A stretch of DNA of 64,000 nucleotides from Dendrobium chrysotoxum (GCA_019925795.1 CM034313.1:27020932-27084931); one strand, 5' to 3'. Positions 44,501 to 56,830 are shown, numbered from the stretch's first letter. A program made the numbers and translations. Notes: generated by a model not told the origin, from the letters alone.

Positions 44501-46470
44501 AAGTTTTAGGTTAGGATTATTATTTGAATGTTCTATGAATTTGTGTTAGTTTATATGATTGTAAGGATCTTTTTTCATTTTATTGGTTGCGTGTAATGCT
44601 AATTATTGTGGCTAGATGATCTGTACTTTTATTGTGCACTGTGATCTGTGATGGTCATATTAGACTATCCTAGGTTAGAAATGATTTGGATGATGTTTTG
44701 CTAACCCAATCTTATGCAGGACCATGGATGATTTTTTGCTAACCCAATCTTATGCATGACCATAAAGGGGGCTAAATTTTAAATTTTAAAACAAATTAAA
44801 TTTTCTATAGGTGCTTATATTGCCTTAGCCCCTAAATATTAAAAGTACGGCTTATATATTTCTCAAATGTGAACAAATGATATTTCTTTTGTTATGTGGT
44901 TTATACTTTGATTGCGTATTGCTTTTATACTAACCATACATAAAGTACATTTTAAAGTCTTTTTTATTTTAAAATATAATTTGACATTGAGTTGTGAAAG
45001 TATTTATTAAAATTGGTTTGTTTATCCAAGGATAAATGAACCAAAAGTTAAGAAATTTCCTCCTCTGTAGGAGATTTATTTCTTTTGGAAACCTTTATAG
45101 AAGATGATCAGTGATAGGAGACTCAAAGACTAATAAAAAGATCAATTTATTATTTGTAAAAAGACTTGCACCATTCATAGGTTTAGAAATCCAGGTTATT
45201 GTCGGTGGAGCCTAGAAACCATTATTTTTTACAAACCATTATTGTATTAAGTGGCACTTGCCATAGTAAATATTAAATTTTATTTATTAATATTGTGATG
45301 CATTTACTTTTTGAGCAAACTAGAACTTATGCATTTTCTTGGTTTATTTGTACATGTGATATTTGCCTGGATTTATGTGTAGCCTCTTAATAATTAAAAT
45401 AAATTTCACTCATAATTAAATAATAAATTTAGGCATAATAATTTAGTAAGATAATTAAATTAGAAAGTGGGCTAGGAATCTCATGTGGTTTGACTTGCAT
45501 ATTTAGCTCTTATTTTCCTTCTTATGCACCTCCCCATATATGGGTAAAAGCAAACCAACTGACCTATGAGGGTCTAGTTCTATCTTAGGGGAGTTCTGCT
45601 TTTTTTGGATAAAACTAATTTCTAGGCCTTTTAAAAATTTTATATTTTGATTATTGCAATGCGTCAATTAGTATGCATTGCATTAGAAATTGATTAAAGA
45701 AATAAAATTTAATTGCATTTGGTCTTAGAATCATAATCTACCATTCATGGTTAGGGGCTACTTAGGATTTCTTAAAAGTCGTACCCACTTTATAAAAACT
45801 TGAACAATAATAATAGCTCACCTATCCTACACTACATTAGACTAGGATCATAGTTTTAAGGTGATTAGGAGTCTATATAGCATTCTTATTTTAGGCTAGA
45901 CCATAAGTCTAAAAGTATTGAGCATTCCCAAAACTTCTTACAAGGGTCAAAGATTAAGTCGCATTTCCTTAATTTGCATATAGTTAGAATAGGTTTGAAT
46001 TGCTACTTTTTAGTGATTCACTTTAGGTCTATATTCTGAGGTAGACCCAAAATCATGTGTCCTCACCCTCTAGGAATATAATCCCTCATTTCTAATAAAA
46101 TTTCAACTTAAATAATAAATTCCATCCTAAATTATAAAGCCAAATATAAGATGGACTAGGGTTACTTCTAAACTTCTTAGAATCCAACACCCCTTATTTT
46201 TTCTCCTTTGACTCGAGAAGAACTATTTAACACTGAGTCATCCCTTTGAAAATTACTACTTCTATCCTTATCACAAACTTTGTTATGAAATAATATGAGT
46301 CACTTTTTTTAATTTGAGAGTTTTCTTATGAATACCTTTCTTAAGATGTAATTAATCATAAGGGCTTGCCTTTATGGGGAATTGGTATCTACAGATTAAG
46401 GAAAAACTCTAGGAATATAGATAGTATTTTTTAAACTCATTTCTATTTTACCTTTATAGAGTGTCGTTTT
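41505..46470. other. Intergenic DNA
   Basis: No gene, RNA gene or identifiable transposon seen in 5 kb. The 67-codon ORF at 42183-42386 has no recognised family and no support as a gene. Confidence 0.5.
44688..44763. repeat. 38-bp tandem duplication
   Basis: Two units, each GGATGATKTTTTGCTAACCC followed by AATCTTATGCAKGACCAT, starting at 44688 and 44726, with two mismatches. Confidence 0.9.
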
Positions 46471-46815
46471 CATCTCCCCAGATGATACGACATTCCCCTA
46501 GTCATATTTGATTGTAAAAGTAGTGATTTTTTTTTTAAAAACAATCCTACTTTCAAATCCTCTGTAGAATAATATGTTCATCTTTAAAGATGACATGTTA
46601 TTCTCAACATTACATTTGATTATAGGACCTCATTTTTATTTTTAAACACTTCCCATAGAATCTCATCTTCACCTCTCAAGATGATATGTCATTCTTTGAA
46701 TTGTGTTTGATCATAAAAATGATATTTTTTAAAACTCTATTTTTATCTTTATATCTATATATCTTTCGAGATAGTACATTATTCTCAATGTAGTATTTCA
46801 TCACAAAAATATGAG
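46471..46815. repeat. Degenerate tandem repeat, four units of 90-108 bp
   Basis: Anchors CATCTCCCCAGATGATAC (46471), CATCTTTAAAGATGACAT (46579), CACCTCTCAAGATGATAT (46670) and ATCTTTCGAGATAGTACA (46761). Each is followed by CATTMTC...TTTGATYRTAAAA. Confidence 0.8.
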
Positions 46816-47405
46816 TTACAAAATTGAATTAGTGTGGTTCTATTTTCCCATGTCGTTCTTTTACCTCCATTTTTTGTTCTATCTAAGGTTCATTAATAGT
46901 TTCATAATTCCCTAATTACTCACTAAATATATGACTTTGAATAATCTAAATAGTTTATTCATATTAATCATTAAATCGATTAATCCACTATAAGTAGTCA
47001 AGTGCTTAAGTGATTTTAGGAGTTCTATTTATTAGGAATTATCAGTCTTATTGATTTTCATCATTTACTATTAAGATTACTTAATTTCTATTATCTTCTA
47101 TCTCATATTTAGTTATACACCTTTATTTTTGTATTTTTCTTACTTGAAATTAATTCTAATATTGTAATTATGGAAATTATAAGATACTAAGGGCAGTATC
47201 AGCTAGTGCATTTTAAGATTAGATGTACGGTAAATAATAAAATACTTCAAGTTTTCATAAATGAATTACATTAATTTCATTTCAAAACTAAATAACAACA
47301 TACATTTACAAAGAAAATAAAAATTAAATAATACTAGAAAATACAATCAAATAAAAATACCAACACAAAAATAAAAACAAAAACAACATCCTCTTTTACT
47401 CTGCA
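46816..47405. other. Intergenic DNA
   Basis: AT-rich, no features recognised. Confidence 0.5.
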
Positions 47406-48155
47406 TCCTCCTCCTCCTCTTAGTTTCTCTTTTGAGGCTATTGTTGTTGACTTAGGCCACCTATAGGGTTCATAGGCCAGGTCTGCTAGGAATACTAGCT
47501 AGTCTGGACTCTTGAACAACTCGTAGTTCCTAAACATCCCAAGTAATGCTTCATTAAAATCTAAAGCATATTAGTACATCAATAATTAGGCTAGCCTGAA
47601 TTACATAATTTAGAAATGATTGGTTCTTTTTATCGCTTATATTTATGCTTAGAATTAACCACGCAGAGAAGTAATGCTAAGCTTTTGACACTTGGGTTAT
47701 TGTAGAGGCAAGAAAATTAATTATCTTGTCCTCCCTAATTTTCCATTGGGCTCTAGAATTACGGGCAATCAAGAGGTCCTCATTAGAACCAATAAGAGTA
47801 TTAATGAAGGTAATTTAATCATCAAACTCAAAGTTTGGGGTTCCATGATATTATTAATGGTTACTCTTTCAAGGGGTACCCACTTACCCCTCACAAAGGC
47901 ATTATTATCCTTGGCCTCCTTTGCATTAGAAAAAACTCTTTAAAAATAGGACTTCATAAGCAGTAGGTTTAGAATAAAAAGTCTCCAAGTTCCTATTGAT
48001 AATCATTTATTTTATGGTCCCCCATAGGACTTCTAAATCCTCTCTCAAGGATAAGCTATTTGTACATAATAGAATTATTATACTTATCTTCAATAGCTAT
48101 GTTCACAAATCATTTCTTATCTTAGGTTGATGAGGACGATGACTTCTTCTTCAAT
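47406..48155 (-). pseudogene. Putative plant transposon protein (env-like family) remnant
   Basis: The minus strand carries, in shifting frames, the pattern of the putative plant transposon protein domain found in second ORFs of some plant retrotransposons. NIAIEDKYNNSIMYK leads to ILERGF. Then come NLETFYSKPTAYEVLF and FSNAKEAKDNNAFVRGKWVP, followed by an INNIMGTPNFEFDD-like part and ITQVSKA-HYFSAW. At least three frameshifts and several stops are needed to read it, so it is long dead. It lies left of the truncated 3' LTR of Copia-3, but its sequence does not match Copia-1 ORF2 closely. It therefore probably belongs to a different element into which Copia-3 inserted. The plus-strand ORF 47692-47943 is its shadow. 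Confidence 0.55.
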
Positions 48156-48360
48156 AGTGATTTTTGGAGCCAATTTCACATACTAGATGAAATCACACAC
48201 CATGGTGAGGAAGATTTCAAGGTGAAATGAAAACTCATCCTATCTTACCTATATAAAATTTCTGGCACTACGGTGCTAAGTGTTGGTGCCTTGCGATGCT
48301 TGATCAATAAAATCATAAGTTTGGTTAAAGATGGTACAAGTAGTATGACGATTGGGGGGG

Positions 48361-48502
48361 TGTCAAACTGCATCGTGGTGTTATAGTTTGGAACTTAAAA
48401 TACAGGCTTTTGAATGTCCCAATATTGTGATTATCAATATGTGAGATCATTATGTCAAATTGCATCGTGGTGCTATAGTTTGGAACTTAAAATACAGGGT
48501 TT
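48361..48502. repeat. 92-bp spaced duplication at the Copia-3 3' edge
   Basis: TGTCAAACTGCATCGTGGTG plus TTATAGTTTGGAACTTAAAA at 48361 recurs with two or three changes at 48453, ending at the LTR stub. It probably arose with the deletion that removed most of the 3' LTR. Confidence 0.88.
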
Positions 48503-48816
48503 CTATTTTTACTTGATCATCAAGACGATGTGAATATCGTCCAGGACGATCTAAATAAAACTTTAACAAAAACTCTAATTCACTCAAGCTCTCCCCCTGA
48601 GTGTGTGTGTGCAAGGTTACTTAGCTAGGGGATCAGTTACATTACATTTCAATCAAGAAAAGGAAAACATTACATTTAGACACACTTGGACCCGATCTTG
48701 AGTTGGCTTGAGTTGCTTTTGATCTTTTGTGCCTGAAATGGGTTAGCCAAGCAAAACATAATACAAACTTATTTGTCATCATCAAAACTATACTTTTTGA
48801 AACCAGATTTGTAATA
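48497..48816 (-). repeat. Copia-3 3' LTR, truncated stub
   Basis: Matches the first 320 bp of the 5' LTR (for example CTCAAGCTCTCCCCCTGAGT and GGATCAGTTACATTACATTT). The remaining roughly 1.4 kb of U3/R/U5 is deleted, and the outer border is a duplicated unrelated sequence. The LTR start has mutated from TGTTGCAAATC to TATTACAAATC. Confidence 0.92.
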
Positions 48817-48830
48817 ATCTCCCCCTTTTT
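48817..48830 (-). other. Polypurine tract of Copia-3
   Basis: Minus-strand AAAAAGGGGGAGAT, next to the 3' LTR start. Identical to that of Copia-1. Confidence 0.93.
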
Positions 48831-49016
48831 GATGATGGCAAATATTAGTGTAGTAGTTTAAAATAAAATAATTAGGAGTTAACCAACGCACATACGAAAA
48901 ATAAATATCTTTCCAAATTTCACCGAACAACTAGAACAGTACAGGAAAACAATTATAAATGAAATAAACAACACAAAATAAGATCAATACATAAAACAAA
49001 AACTACTACAACTAAC

Positions 49017-49030
49017 TCCCCCTTTTGACA
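49017..49030 (-). other. Secondary polypurine-like tract
   Basis: Minus-strand CAAAAGGGGGAGTT, preceded by ATGATGT. Copia-1 has a comparable tract after ATTGATGT at 27570. It may be a second plus-strand primer site. Confidence 0.5.
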
Positions 49031-49091
49031 TCATAAAAAGGAGGAGGAATAGACACAATAGTACAAATAGAAAATTGCACAAAACATAAAA

Positions 49092-49145
49092 CTAAAGTGG
49101 AGGCGGATCTTGATCAGAAGGAGGAGGAGGAGGTGGTGGCTGAAA
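49092..49145 (-). pseudogene. C-terminal tail of Copia-3 ORF2
   Basis: Reads PPPPPPPSDQDPPPL and a stop, equivalent to PQPPPDQDPLAY at the end of Copia-1 ORF2. The rest of ORF2 has been deleted: only about 1.3 kb separates this tail from the end of pol, much of it noncoding. Confidence 0.65.
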
Positions 49146-49613
49146 GTAACTGTGAATGGCAGCGAAGTGAAGTGATCGAAAAATACAACCAGAGTAAATA
49201 AAACTCAAAACTCGAAATACAAAAACACACAGAAACTAATGATTTTTTTAATCGATCTGCTCCAGCAAATCAAAAGTTTCCCTTGATTTTGAATCCAAGA
49301 ACTAATAAGAAGACGATCGACAGCACTGAATTCCAGAAAAGTTAGAAAATTGACTTTCGTAACTCCCACCTCGGACACCTTTTGGGTGCAAATTTCTTTC
49401 AAAACAAAAATCCAATTTAGAAGAAAAGAAATTAGATTTGAGAAGAGATCCTTTCAAGTCTCGTTCCAGAAAAATATCTGATATAATAGTATTACAAAGT
49501 AAGAAATCAGAAATCATGATTTTCATCGCAAGCTTTTGAAAATATTAAGGGTGCATAGATTTTTCTATAACATTTAAACATCTGAAAGGGAAGAAAACCT
49601 ATTTCTTTGTCGG

Positions 49614-49790
49614 CTAACTTTGTGCCCCTTTTTCAATTTGTTTGGCGCTTTGCGCAACTTTTAATTTTTGATACACTTTGTGTGTTCTTTCAATTTTTTT
49701 GCTGACATTACGCATCTTTTCATTTTGGGCTAATTTTGTGCCTCTTTTCATTTTGGCGCTCTTTGCGCATCTTTTGTGGGCTTTCTCCCT
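49614..49790 (-). repeat. GATGCG-containing short repeat in 3' region
   Basis: Minus-strand units of about 28-33 bp such as GAAAAGATGCGTAATGTCAG and AAAAGTTGCGCAAAGCGCC, separated by AAATT-type spacers. The lysine-rich ORF 49856-49614 reads through it and is not a gene. Homologous in type to 27035-27185. Confidence 0.65.
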
Positions 49791-50444
49791 CTCAAAACTA
49801 TTAAAGAATCTCAGCTTTAAAATTATCTTCCAAACATAAGAGACGACAAAGCTCACTCTCTACAATAACGAAGAGTAATTTACAAAACAAAAATCATACA
49901 TCGTATAATAAGTGCAATCACTTGGTTCAGAAAATCATAACAATGACTCAAGACTTGGAAAATACTATTCATATGAGGTAGATTACTGTAGGAAGATAAA
50001 ATAGATCTCTATTTCAAAAACCAACTTTTTAATTTTGAAGAAGATTTTTATCCAAAAGAAATAATACACCATTAAAGGAGTTAGAGGAAGAGAAACAATC
50101 ATCAATGTTTCTTCCCTTTAACAGATCCAGTGGAATCAATCACTGCTTACCAGCTTCCAAACAAAATCAAGGCAAAACTCTCAGTCAGAAATCTAATTTA
50201 TCAGCAGTAGTGAGCAGTGATCTGATTTTGAAAGAGATAAAACAGTAAATAAAAGAGATGAAATAGTAAATAAAAATAAGTAGGAAATAGCATTAAAATA
50301 AATACTCAAATCAAACTAACACCAAGGCTAAAATAGAAATCAGCAGAAAAACAAAAATAATAGAAAATAGATAATCAAAACAAACAGCTAACTAACAGAA
50401 ATAGAATGAAAAACAGACAAATCAAAAATCAATAGTCATCATAA
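49791..50444 (-). other. Copia-3 3' noncoding DNA
   Basis: AT-rich DNA between the end of pol and the 3' repeats. No ORF2 body remains. Confidence 0.55.
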
Positions 50445-53400
50445 TCAAGCATTTATGTCAATCACACCTAATATGATCCTCAAAATGCTAAATGAGTCAA
50501 AGGCTAGTGGTTTAGTAAATATGCCAGCCAGCTGATTTTCAGTAGCCACATGATGTAGCTCAATGTCCCCTTTTGTAACATGGTCCCTAATGAAGTGATG
50601 CCTTATATCAATATGTTTGGTTCTAAAATGTTGGATTAGATTCTTAGAAATGCAGATGGTACTAGTATTATCACACAGAACAGAAATTATGCCCATAGGT
50701 AATCCTAAATCCAAGACTTGTTGCTTCAACCAAAAAACTTGGGCCACACAACTTCCTAAGGCAATGTACTCAGCTTCAGCAGTGAAAAGTACAACTGAGT
50801 TCTATTTTCTACTGGACCAAGAGACTAAAGACTATCATATGAATTGACAAGTTTTAGAAGTACTTTTTCTATCCACCCTACACCCTGCAAAGTCAGAATC
50901 AGAATATCCAATAATCTCAAAAGAGGTGTTGTGCCTAGGGTACCAGATTCCTAGGTTTGGTATCCCTAAAAGATACCTAAGAATTCTCTTAACAATAGTC
51001 AGGTGGGAGTCTTTAGGATCAACCTGAAACCTAGAACAAAGACAAACACTAAACGTGATATCAGGTCGGCTAGTAGTCAGGTAAAGCAGTGATCCTATTA
51101 TTCCTATATACTTCTTCTGATCAATAGATTTTCCACTTGAATCCTTATCTAACAGAACAGAGGAGGTCATGGGAGTGTTGATTGGCTTGGTGTTATCCAT
51201 TTTATATTTCTTCAAAATATCTTTAGTGTATTTAGATTGATTGAGAAAGGTTCCATCATCCATTTGCCTTATGCTAAACCCCAAAAAGTAGGACAATTCT
51301 CCCATCATACTCATCTCAAACTCCTTACTCATTATTTTAGAAAACTCATCACATAAATATTTATCAGAAGATCCAAAAATTATATCATCAACATAGATCT
51401 GGATAATAAGTAAATCATCCCCTACTCTCCTCAAAAAAAGGGTGGTGTCTACGCTCCCCTTAACAAACTCTCTTTCTAACAGGAATGTGCTAAGCCTCTC
51501 ATACTAAACTTTGGGTGCCTATTTCAATCCATATAAGGCCTTTTTTAATTTGTAAATATGATTTGGATATTAGAAACTCTCAAAACCTGGGGTTCGTTCT
51601 ATACAAATATCCTCTTTTATTATCCCATTTAAAAAGGCACTCTTGACATCCATTTGAAACAGCTTAAATCCCTTATAACAGGCAAAGGCTAGTAGCACCC
51701 AAATGGCTTTCAATCTAGCTACAGGGGTAAAGGTCTCCTCAAAATCAATCCCTTCAATCTGATTATACCCCTTAGCCACCAATCTTGCCTTATTCTTAAC
51801 CACCACGCCAGAATCATTCATCTCATTCTTAAAGACCCACTTTGTTCCCACTATACTTTGATTCCTAGGTCTTTCTACTAGCTCCCACATATTGTTCCTT
51901 ATAAATTGATTCAATTCCTCTTGCATAGTTAAGATCCAAAACTCATCAGAAAGGGCTTGATTGATGTTGGTGGGTTCAGTCATTGAGATAAAGGCAGAAT
52001 GGTTTACTTCTTCCTAAGTCCATGCCTAGTCCTAACACCTTCAGAAGGGTCTCGTAAGATCAGTTCTTTAGGATGACTCGAAGAATATCTCCAATCTCTA
52101 GGCAACGTATTTTTAGGTTCTACCCTTTCCTCCAGATTTGCATTTTCAACCCCTTGGGTAATCTCCCCTACCTCTTCTTCTTCCTCAACTCTAGTCACCT
52201 TAGGATCAGATTCATCAAACACCACATGAGTTATCTTCTCCACCACCAAAGTCCTCTTATTAAACACCTTAAATGATTTCCCCACACTAGAATAGCATAA
52301 GAACACTCCTTCATCAGATTTGGGGTCAAACTTTCCTAAGGATGATTTTCTGTTGTTCAGAATGAAAACCTTACAGCTAAAGACATAGAGGTGGGACAGG
52401 TTTGGAGTTATACCCTTAATGATCTCATAAGGTGTCTTGTTCAGATTGGATCTACATTTACCCTATTTAGCACATAATAGGTAGTGTTCACCACTTCAGC
52501 CCAAAAGTATTTTGGAAGTGAATACTCAGCAAGCATGGCTCTAGCGGCTTCCACTAAGGTTCTGTTCTTCCTTTAAGCTATCCCATTCTGCTGAGGGGTC
52601 CTAGGAGCTAAAAAATTATGACTAATCCCTTACTCCTCACAGAAAGTTCCAAACTTCACATTTTCAAACTCTCCATCATGATCACTATGAATAGTCAAGA
52701 TTTCACAACCTAACTTCCTCTGAATCCAAGTGGAGAAGGACTTAAATTCATCAAATGGCTCAGATTTATGTGATAGAAATTTAATCCAAGTGAACCTCGA
52801 GTAATCATCAACAATCACAAAATCATAGACTTTCCCCCCTAAGTTGGCAGTGCTAATGGGTCCAAAGAGATCCATGTGAAGGACTTCTAAAGGTCTAGAG
52901 GTGCTAATGTCCTTAACAGAGTGAAAGGAGGACTGGACTTGCTTCCCTAATTGATAGGCATCACACAGGTGACCCTTAGTAAACTTAAGCTTGGGGTGAC
53001 CTCTAACTAAGTCCTTTTGGGTGACTCTCCTAAGGGTTTTCATACTGGCATGACATAATCTCCTGTGCCACAACCAAGACTCATCAACAGCAGTTTTTAA
53101 GCAAATTGAAACATCAGCTTTAAAGCAACTTACATCCAACATGTAGACATTGTTGACCCTTTATCCCTGCACAATAATTTTGTCATTTAAGCTTAAAATG
53201 CAGCAAGTGGGCAGGAATTTTATGTTGTATCCTTTGTCACAGAGTTGACTGATGCTCAGCAGGTTGTATTTCAATCCATCTACAAGCAAAACATTGTCAA
53301 TTATAAAACTCTTTGAATCACCAATTATACCTGAACCTACCACCCTCCTGGTGGTGTTATCTCTAAGTGTAACCTTGCCTCCAGCCCTAGCCTACAGTGA

Positions 53401-55311
53401 AATGAACTAATTTGCATCTCCAGTCATGTGTCTTGAACATCTATTGTCCAGGTACCACATGCTTTCATGATGTCTTGTGTGAGAGCACACCTACAAAATC
53501 ATCAAATATCAGATTTAGGAACCCAAACAAGTTTGGGTTCCTTCTTATGAAAAGAACAATGTAATGCATGTGTGCTGTGCTGTGAAACAGGCAATTTGGG
53601 CCTCCACACCCAATGTGTACTATGGTGAATAGTGTAGGTGTGAGAGATGTGTCCTAACATGCCACAAGAAAATCATCTAACACCAAGAAAGGGGTTAACT
53701 AATCTACGTGGGTGATAGTGCCTCTTCCTAGGTTTGTATGAAATATGCTTTGATGATTTTGAAATAGATTCTTCAAAAGGTGGAGGTACATAAAACTATG
53801 CAAAGGTAGGAGATGTTTCATTTTTCTTAAAAGCACTGATTTTAACTTTCAGAAATTAATTTTCTTTCTTCAAACTTGCAATTTCAAATTTCAATGCTCC
53901 ATTACTACTCTCCACTTCACATGCCATGTTGTCTAATTCTTTAAAAGTCCTTTCTAAATCAACATGTGAGATTTTCAATGAATCATGCTCAGTAATCAGA
54001 TCAGAATACTTTTTATTCAGCTCATCAAATTCATCAAGTAAAGACATGTGATTGTTGTCAAGTGTGGAATGATCTTTAACTATAGAATCATGCTCTTTTT
54101 GTAAATTCAAAAATTCTAGTTTCAGGTTAGCATGAGTTTTCTTAAGCTTCCTATACGATGCATGAATTCTTTTAAACACTTCAAATAATTGATCGTAAGT
54201 AAGCTCACATACCTCTTCCTAGTCAGACTGACCAGGATGATCATCTGCCATCAAACACAAGTTGGTTTCCTCCTCTTCAGCTTCAGTCTTAGAAGAGTCG
54301 GATGCAGAATCTGCCTAGAACGCCTTCTGAATCCTTTTCTTGTCCTTCCTGAATTTGGGTTTCTCCTCACCCTTTTCCTTGCTTGGGTGAGCTTTAAATG
54401 TAGGAAAATCACCTTTAATGTGTCCAGGCTTCCTATATTCAAAACAAACAGTATCAGATGAACCTTTAAACTTTTTACTGGACTTACCCTTGTCCCACTT
54501 CTGAAAATTCTTATGTTTCTTCCTTAGAAAGCTTTTGAATTGCCTAGTGATTAAGGCAACATCATTGCTATCAGACCCGGAAGAATCAGTGTCAGTTTCG
54601 TTGGCTTCAGTGCCACAATTTTCTTCTTCTTCTTCTCACCTGCATCAAGCTGCCTTTGGTTCACCCCTTGTGCGTAAGCAATGAGTGACCCAAGTAAGTT
54701 ATCAATAGAATAATTATTCAAATCTTTCGATTCAGTAATTGCAGTTATTTTAGCATCAAACGAAGAAGGCAAAAATCTTAAAATCTTATTCCCTTTTTTA
54801 TAATTTGTAAGTTCTCTTCCTAAAGCATGCAAAGAAGTGACAATTTGAGTGAACCTAGTATACATTTCAGAAATAGTCTCAGTAGGTTTCATGCAAAAAA
54901 ATTTGTAGTCATGAAGCAATATGTTTAACCTAGACTATTTGACTTCAGTTGTACCTTCATAAGTGATGCACAATCGATCCCTAATTTCCTTGCCAGTTGT
55001 ACAAGTAGAAACACGCATGTAATCCTAAGATTTTAAGGCACAGAAAAAATAGTTTAAATATTTGGCATTCAGTTGGGCTAAGCCACGATCATCAAAAGTC
55101 CAATTAGTGAAAGCTGTTCAGTTTTAACATTGTTAATCATTCTAAATGGTGGTTCATAGCCATCCTTAACAAGCATCCACATGCAATAATCAATTGATTG
55201 AAGAAAAGTGGACATACGAGTTTTCCAATAATCAAAAGGTATGTTATCAAATAATGGCGGTCGTGTAATTGAATAACCTTTAGCAGTATTACGATTACCA
55301 AAGTTAGCCAT
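50445..55311 (-). pseudogene. Copia-3 gag-pol polyprotein, frameshifted
   Basis: Starts at the ATG at 55311, 45 bases after the primer binding site: ITRPPLFDNIPFDYWKTRM. The UBN2-type Gag core follows (54919-54551), with a slip in a Lys-rich run near 54640. A zinc knuckle reads CFEYRKPGHIKGDFP, with two of its cysteines lost. Then comes a long coiled coil (54179-53856) and a second zinc-knuckle-like FSCGMLGHISHTY. The protease site is LDNRCS. The integrase zinc-binding part is WHRRLCHASM then LCDAYQLGK, one Cys to Tyr. The core has LHMDLFGP and IHSDHDGEF, with the catalytic Glu replaced by a stop (NGIA*RKNR). Reverse transcriptase has an intact YVDD (IYVDDIIFG). A gap breaks RNase H after CQFI. 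The C-terminus HIDIRHHFIRDHV...VIDINA ends at 50445. Confidence 0.94.
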
Positions 55312-55355
55312 GGATCAAATTCAAAAAAATTTCAAAACTAGATTTTATGAATCCC

Positions 55356-55367
55356 GCTTTAATACCA
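55356..55367 (-). other. Primer binding site (tRNA-iMet type)
   Basis: Minus-strand TGGTATTAAAGC, two changes from TGGTATCAGAGC, two bases after the LTR end TCTCA. Confidence 0.9.
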
Positions 55368-55744
55368 CTTGAGAGTTCGATAGGGATGTTAAGCCCTGAT
55401 GAACTAGTCCCGAGGCTAACCAAGAGAGGGGGTGAATTGGTTATTTAAAAATTCGAGAGTAATAGGAAAAATCTTTTCAATAATTTGCAGAGGAAACAAG
55501 TAAACACATAAACAAAAAGATCAACCACAGATTTTACCCAAGCAGATAATAACAGAAAAATAAAGTGTAGAAAATAATCAGAAAGACCACACCATATTTT
55601 ATAGTGGTTCGGTCAATCTGGACCTACGTCCACTCCCTGGAGCCTCTCCTCCGGGTATTGCACTAACACAAAAGTGACTCTCCTTCTTCTCCCACAGCAA
55701 GGCGGAGAAGCCTGTACAAAACTCATTTCCACCAACCCGGTGAG

Positions 55745-55875
55745 AGAGAGAACCTGAACCCCTTTCGCTTCCTCCTAAAGCAGGTGAGAACCCGGACTCC
55801 TTTCACTTCTCCTGAAGCAGGCAGAGAACCTGAACTCATTTCTCTTCCTCCTGAAGTGGGCAGAGAACCCAAATC
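55745..55875 (-). repeat. U5 minisatellite of Copia-3 LTR (~41 bp)
   Basis: Three to four units with GAGAACCYGRACTCCTTTC and CTTCCTCCTGAAGCAGG. Equivalent to the 37-38-bp units of the plus-strand LTRs read on the other strand. Confidence 0.75.
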
Positions 55876-56091
55876 TTCTTGTGAACGATCCTCCCACAAA
55901 GAACACCGACAGTACTAGAGACGACAAACAGAGAAGATAACTCTGATCCTTACTTGGAGCAACCTTTGTGAATCCCTCACAAACTCCCCCTCACAAGATC
56001 CTCTCTCTCTCCCAAACTCTCTCTCTCTCTCTCTCTAGGGTTTCTCTGTAAAGAAAGTGGCAAAAGATTTTTCTTGTTGGAAGAAAAAGAT

Positions 56092-56101
56092 CTTTTATAG
56101 G
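56092..56101 (-). promoter_or_regulatory. TATA box of Copia-3 LTR
   Basis: CCTATAAAAG on the minus strand at the U3/R transition. Downstream is an untranslated leader to the gag ATG at 55311. Confidence 0.6.
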
Positions 56102-56129
56102 AGGGCTCAAAATTTGCCCTAAATCTCAA

Positions 56130-56830
56130 CTAGTCGGCCAATATCATCCAGGATGATCGCAAGATCACCCTGTACGATCAGTTCAAAATTAACTATTTTA
56201 GCCTGGACGATCTGGCTCTTCTAGACGATTAGTAGAAAAAATTGTTCAAATTGTCCCGTACGATTCTGTGATCGTCCGGGATGATAGGTGTAAATTCAAG
56301 AATTTTGTCCAGAAGATCGCTCTGGTCATCCAGAGGAACTTGTGCTGGACGACCTAAAAATAACTTGATCGTCCAGGACTATATTGATATCGTCCTGTAC
56401 AATTAGTTCAAAAAGTGCCAAAATCATCCTGATCACCACTCTGGACGTACAGGTGAAACACACTGGACGGTCATGATCATCCTGGATGATCTTGTGATCA
56501 TCCCGAACGATATGATCATATCAATTAAATTTTAATTGCTTTCCTTAATCACCATACTAATTTAGGTATGATTGTACTGGATCATCTAGGACGATACGTG
56601 TATCGTCCGAGACGATCAGATCAAATCTCTAAAAATAAAACTTGCCTAACTTGCTCTGGTGGTTAAGAATTTCTGATTTGAGCCTATCGTCCCATATGAT
56701 GGATGGATCGTCTAAGACGATCGGCTTAATCAGACAGACTTAACTTGGTCACCCTAATTATGGTTTTTGTTTTCACTTGATAATCCAGGATGATGTGAAT
56801 ATCATCCAGGATGATCTGAACAAAAATTGA
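56130..56830 (-). repeat. Quasi-palindromic motif array in LTR U3
   Basis: Repeated words such as ATCATCCAGGATGATC (56149), ATCGTCCGGGATGAT (56271), ATCATCCTGGATGATC (56477), ATCTAGGACGATACG (56584) and ATCATCCAGGATGATC (56801). They are self-complementary around a central CC(A/T)GG or CCNGG. Spacing is irregular, roughly every 25-60 bp. Confidence 0.8.

Noticed and set aside
49614..49856. Lysine-rich 80-codon ORF on the minus strand
   Set aside because: It reads through a short noncoding repeat of Copia-3 that has a counterpart without an open frame in Copia-1.
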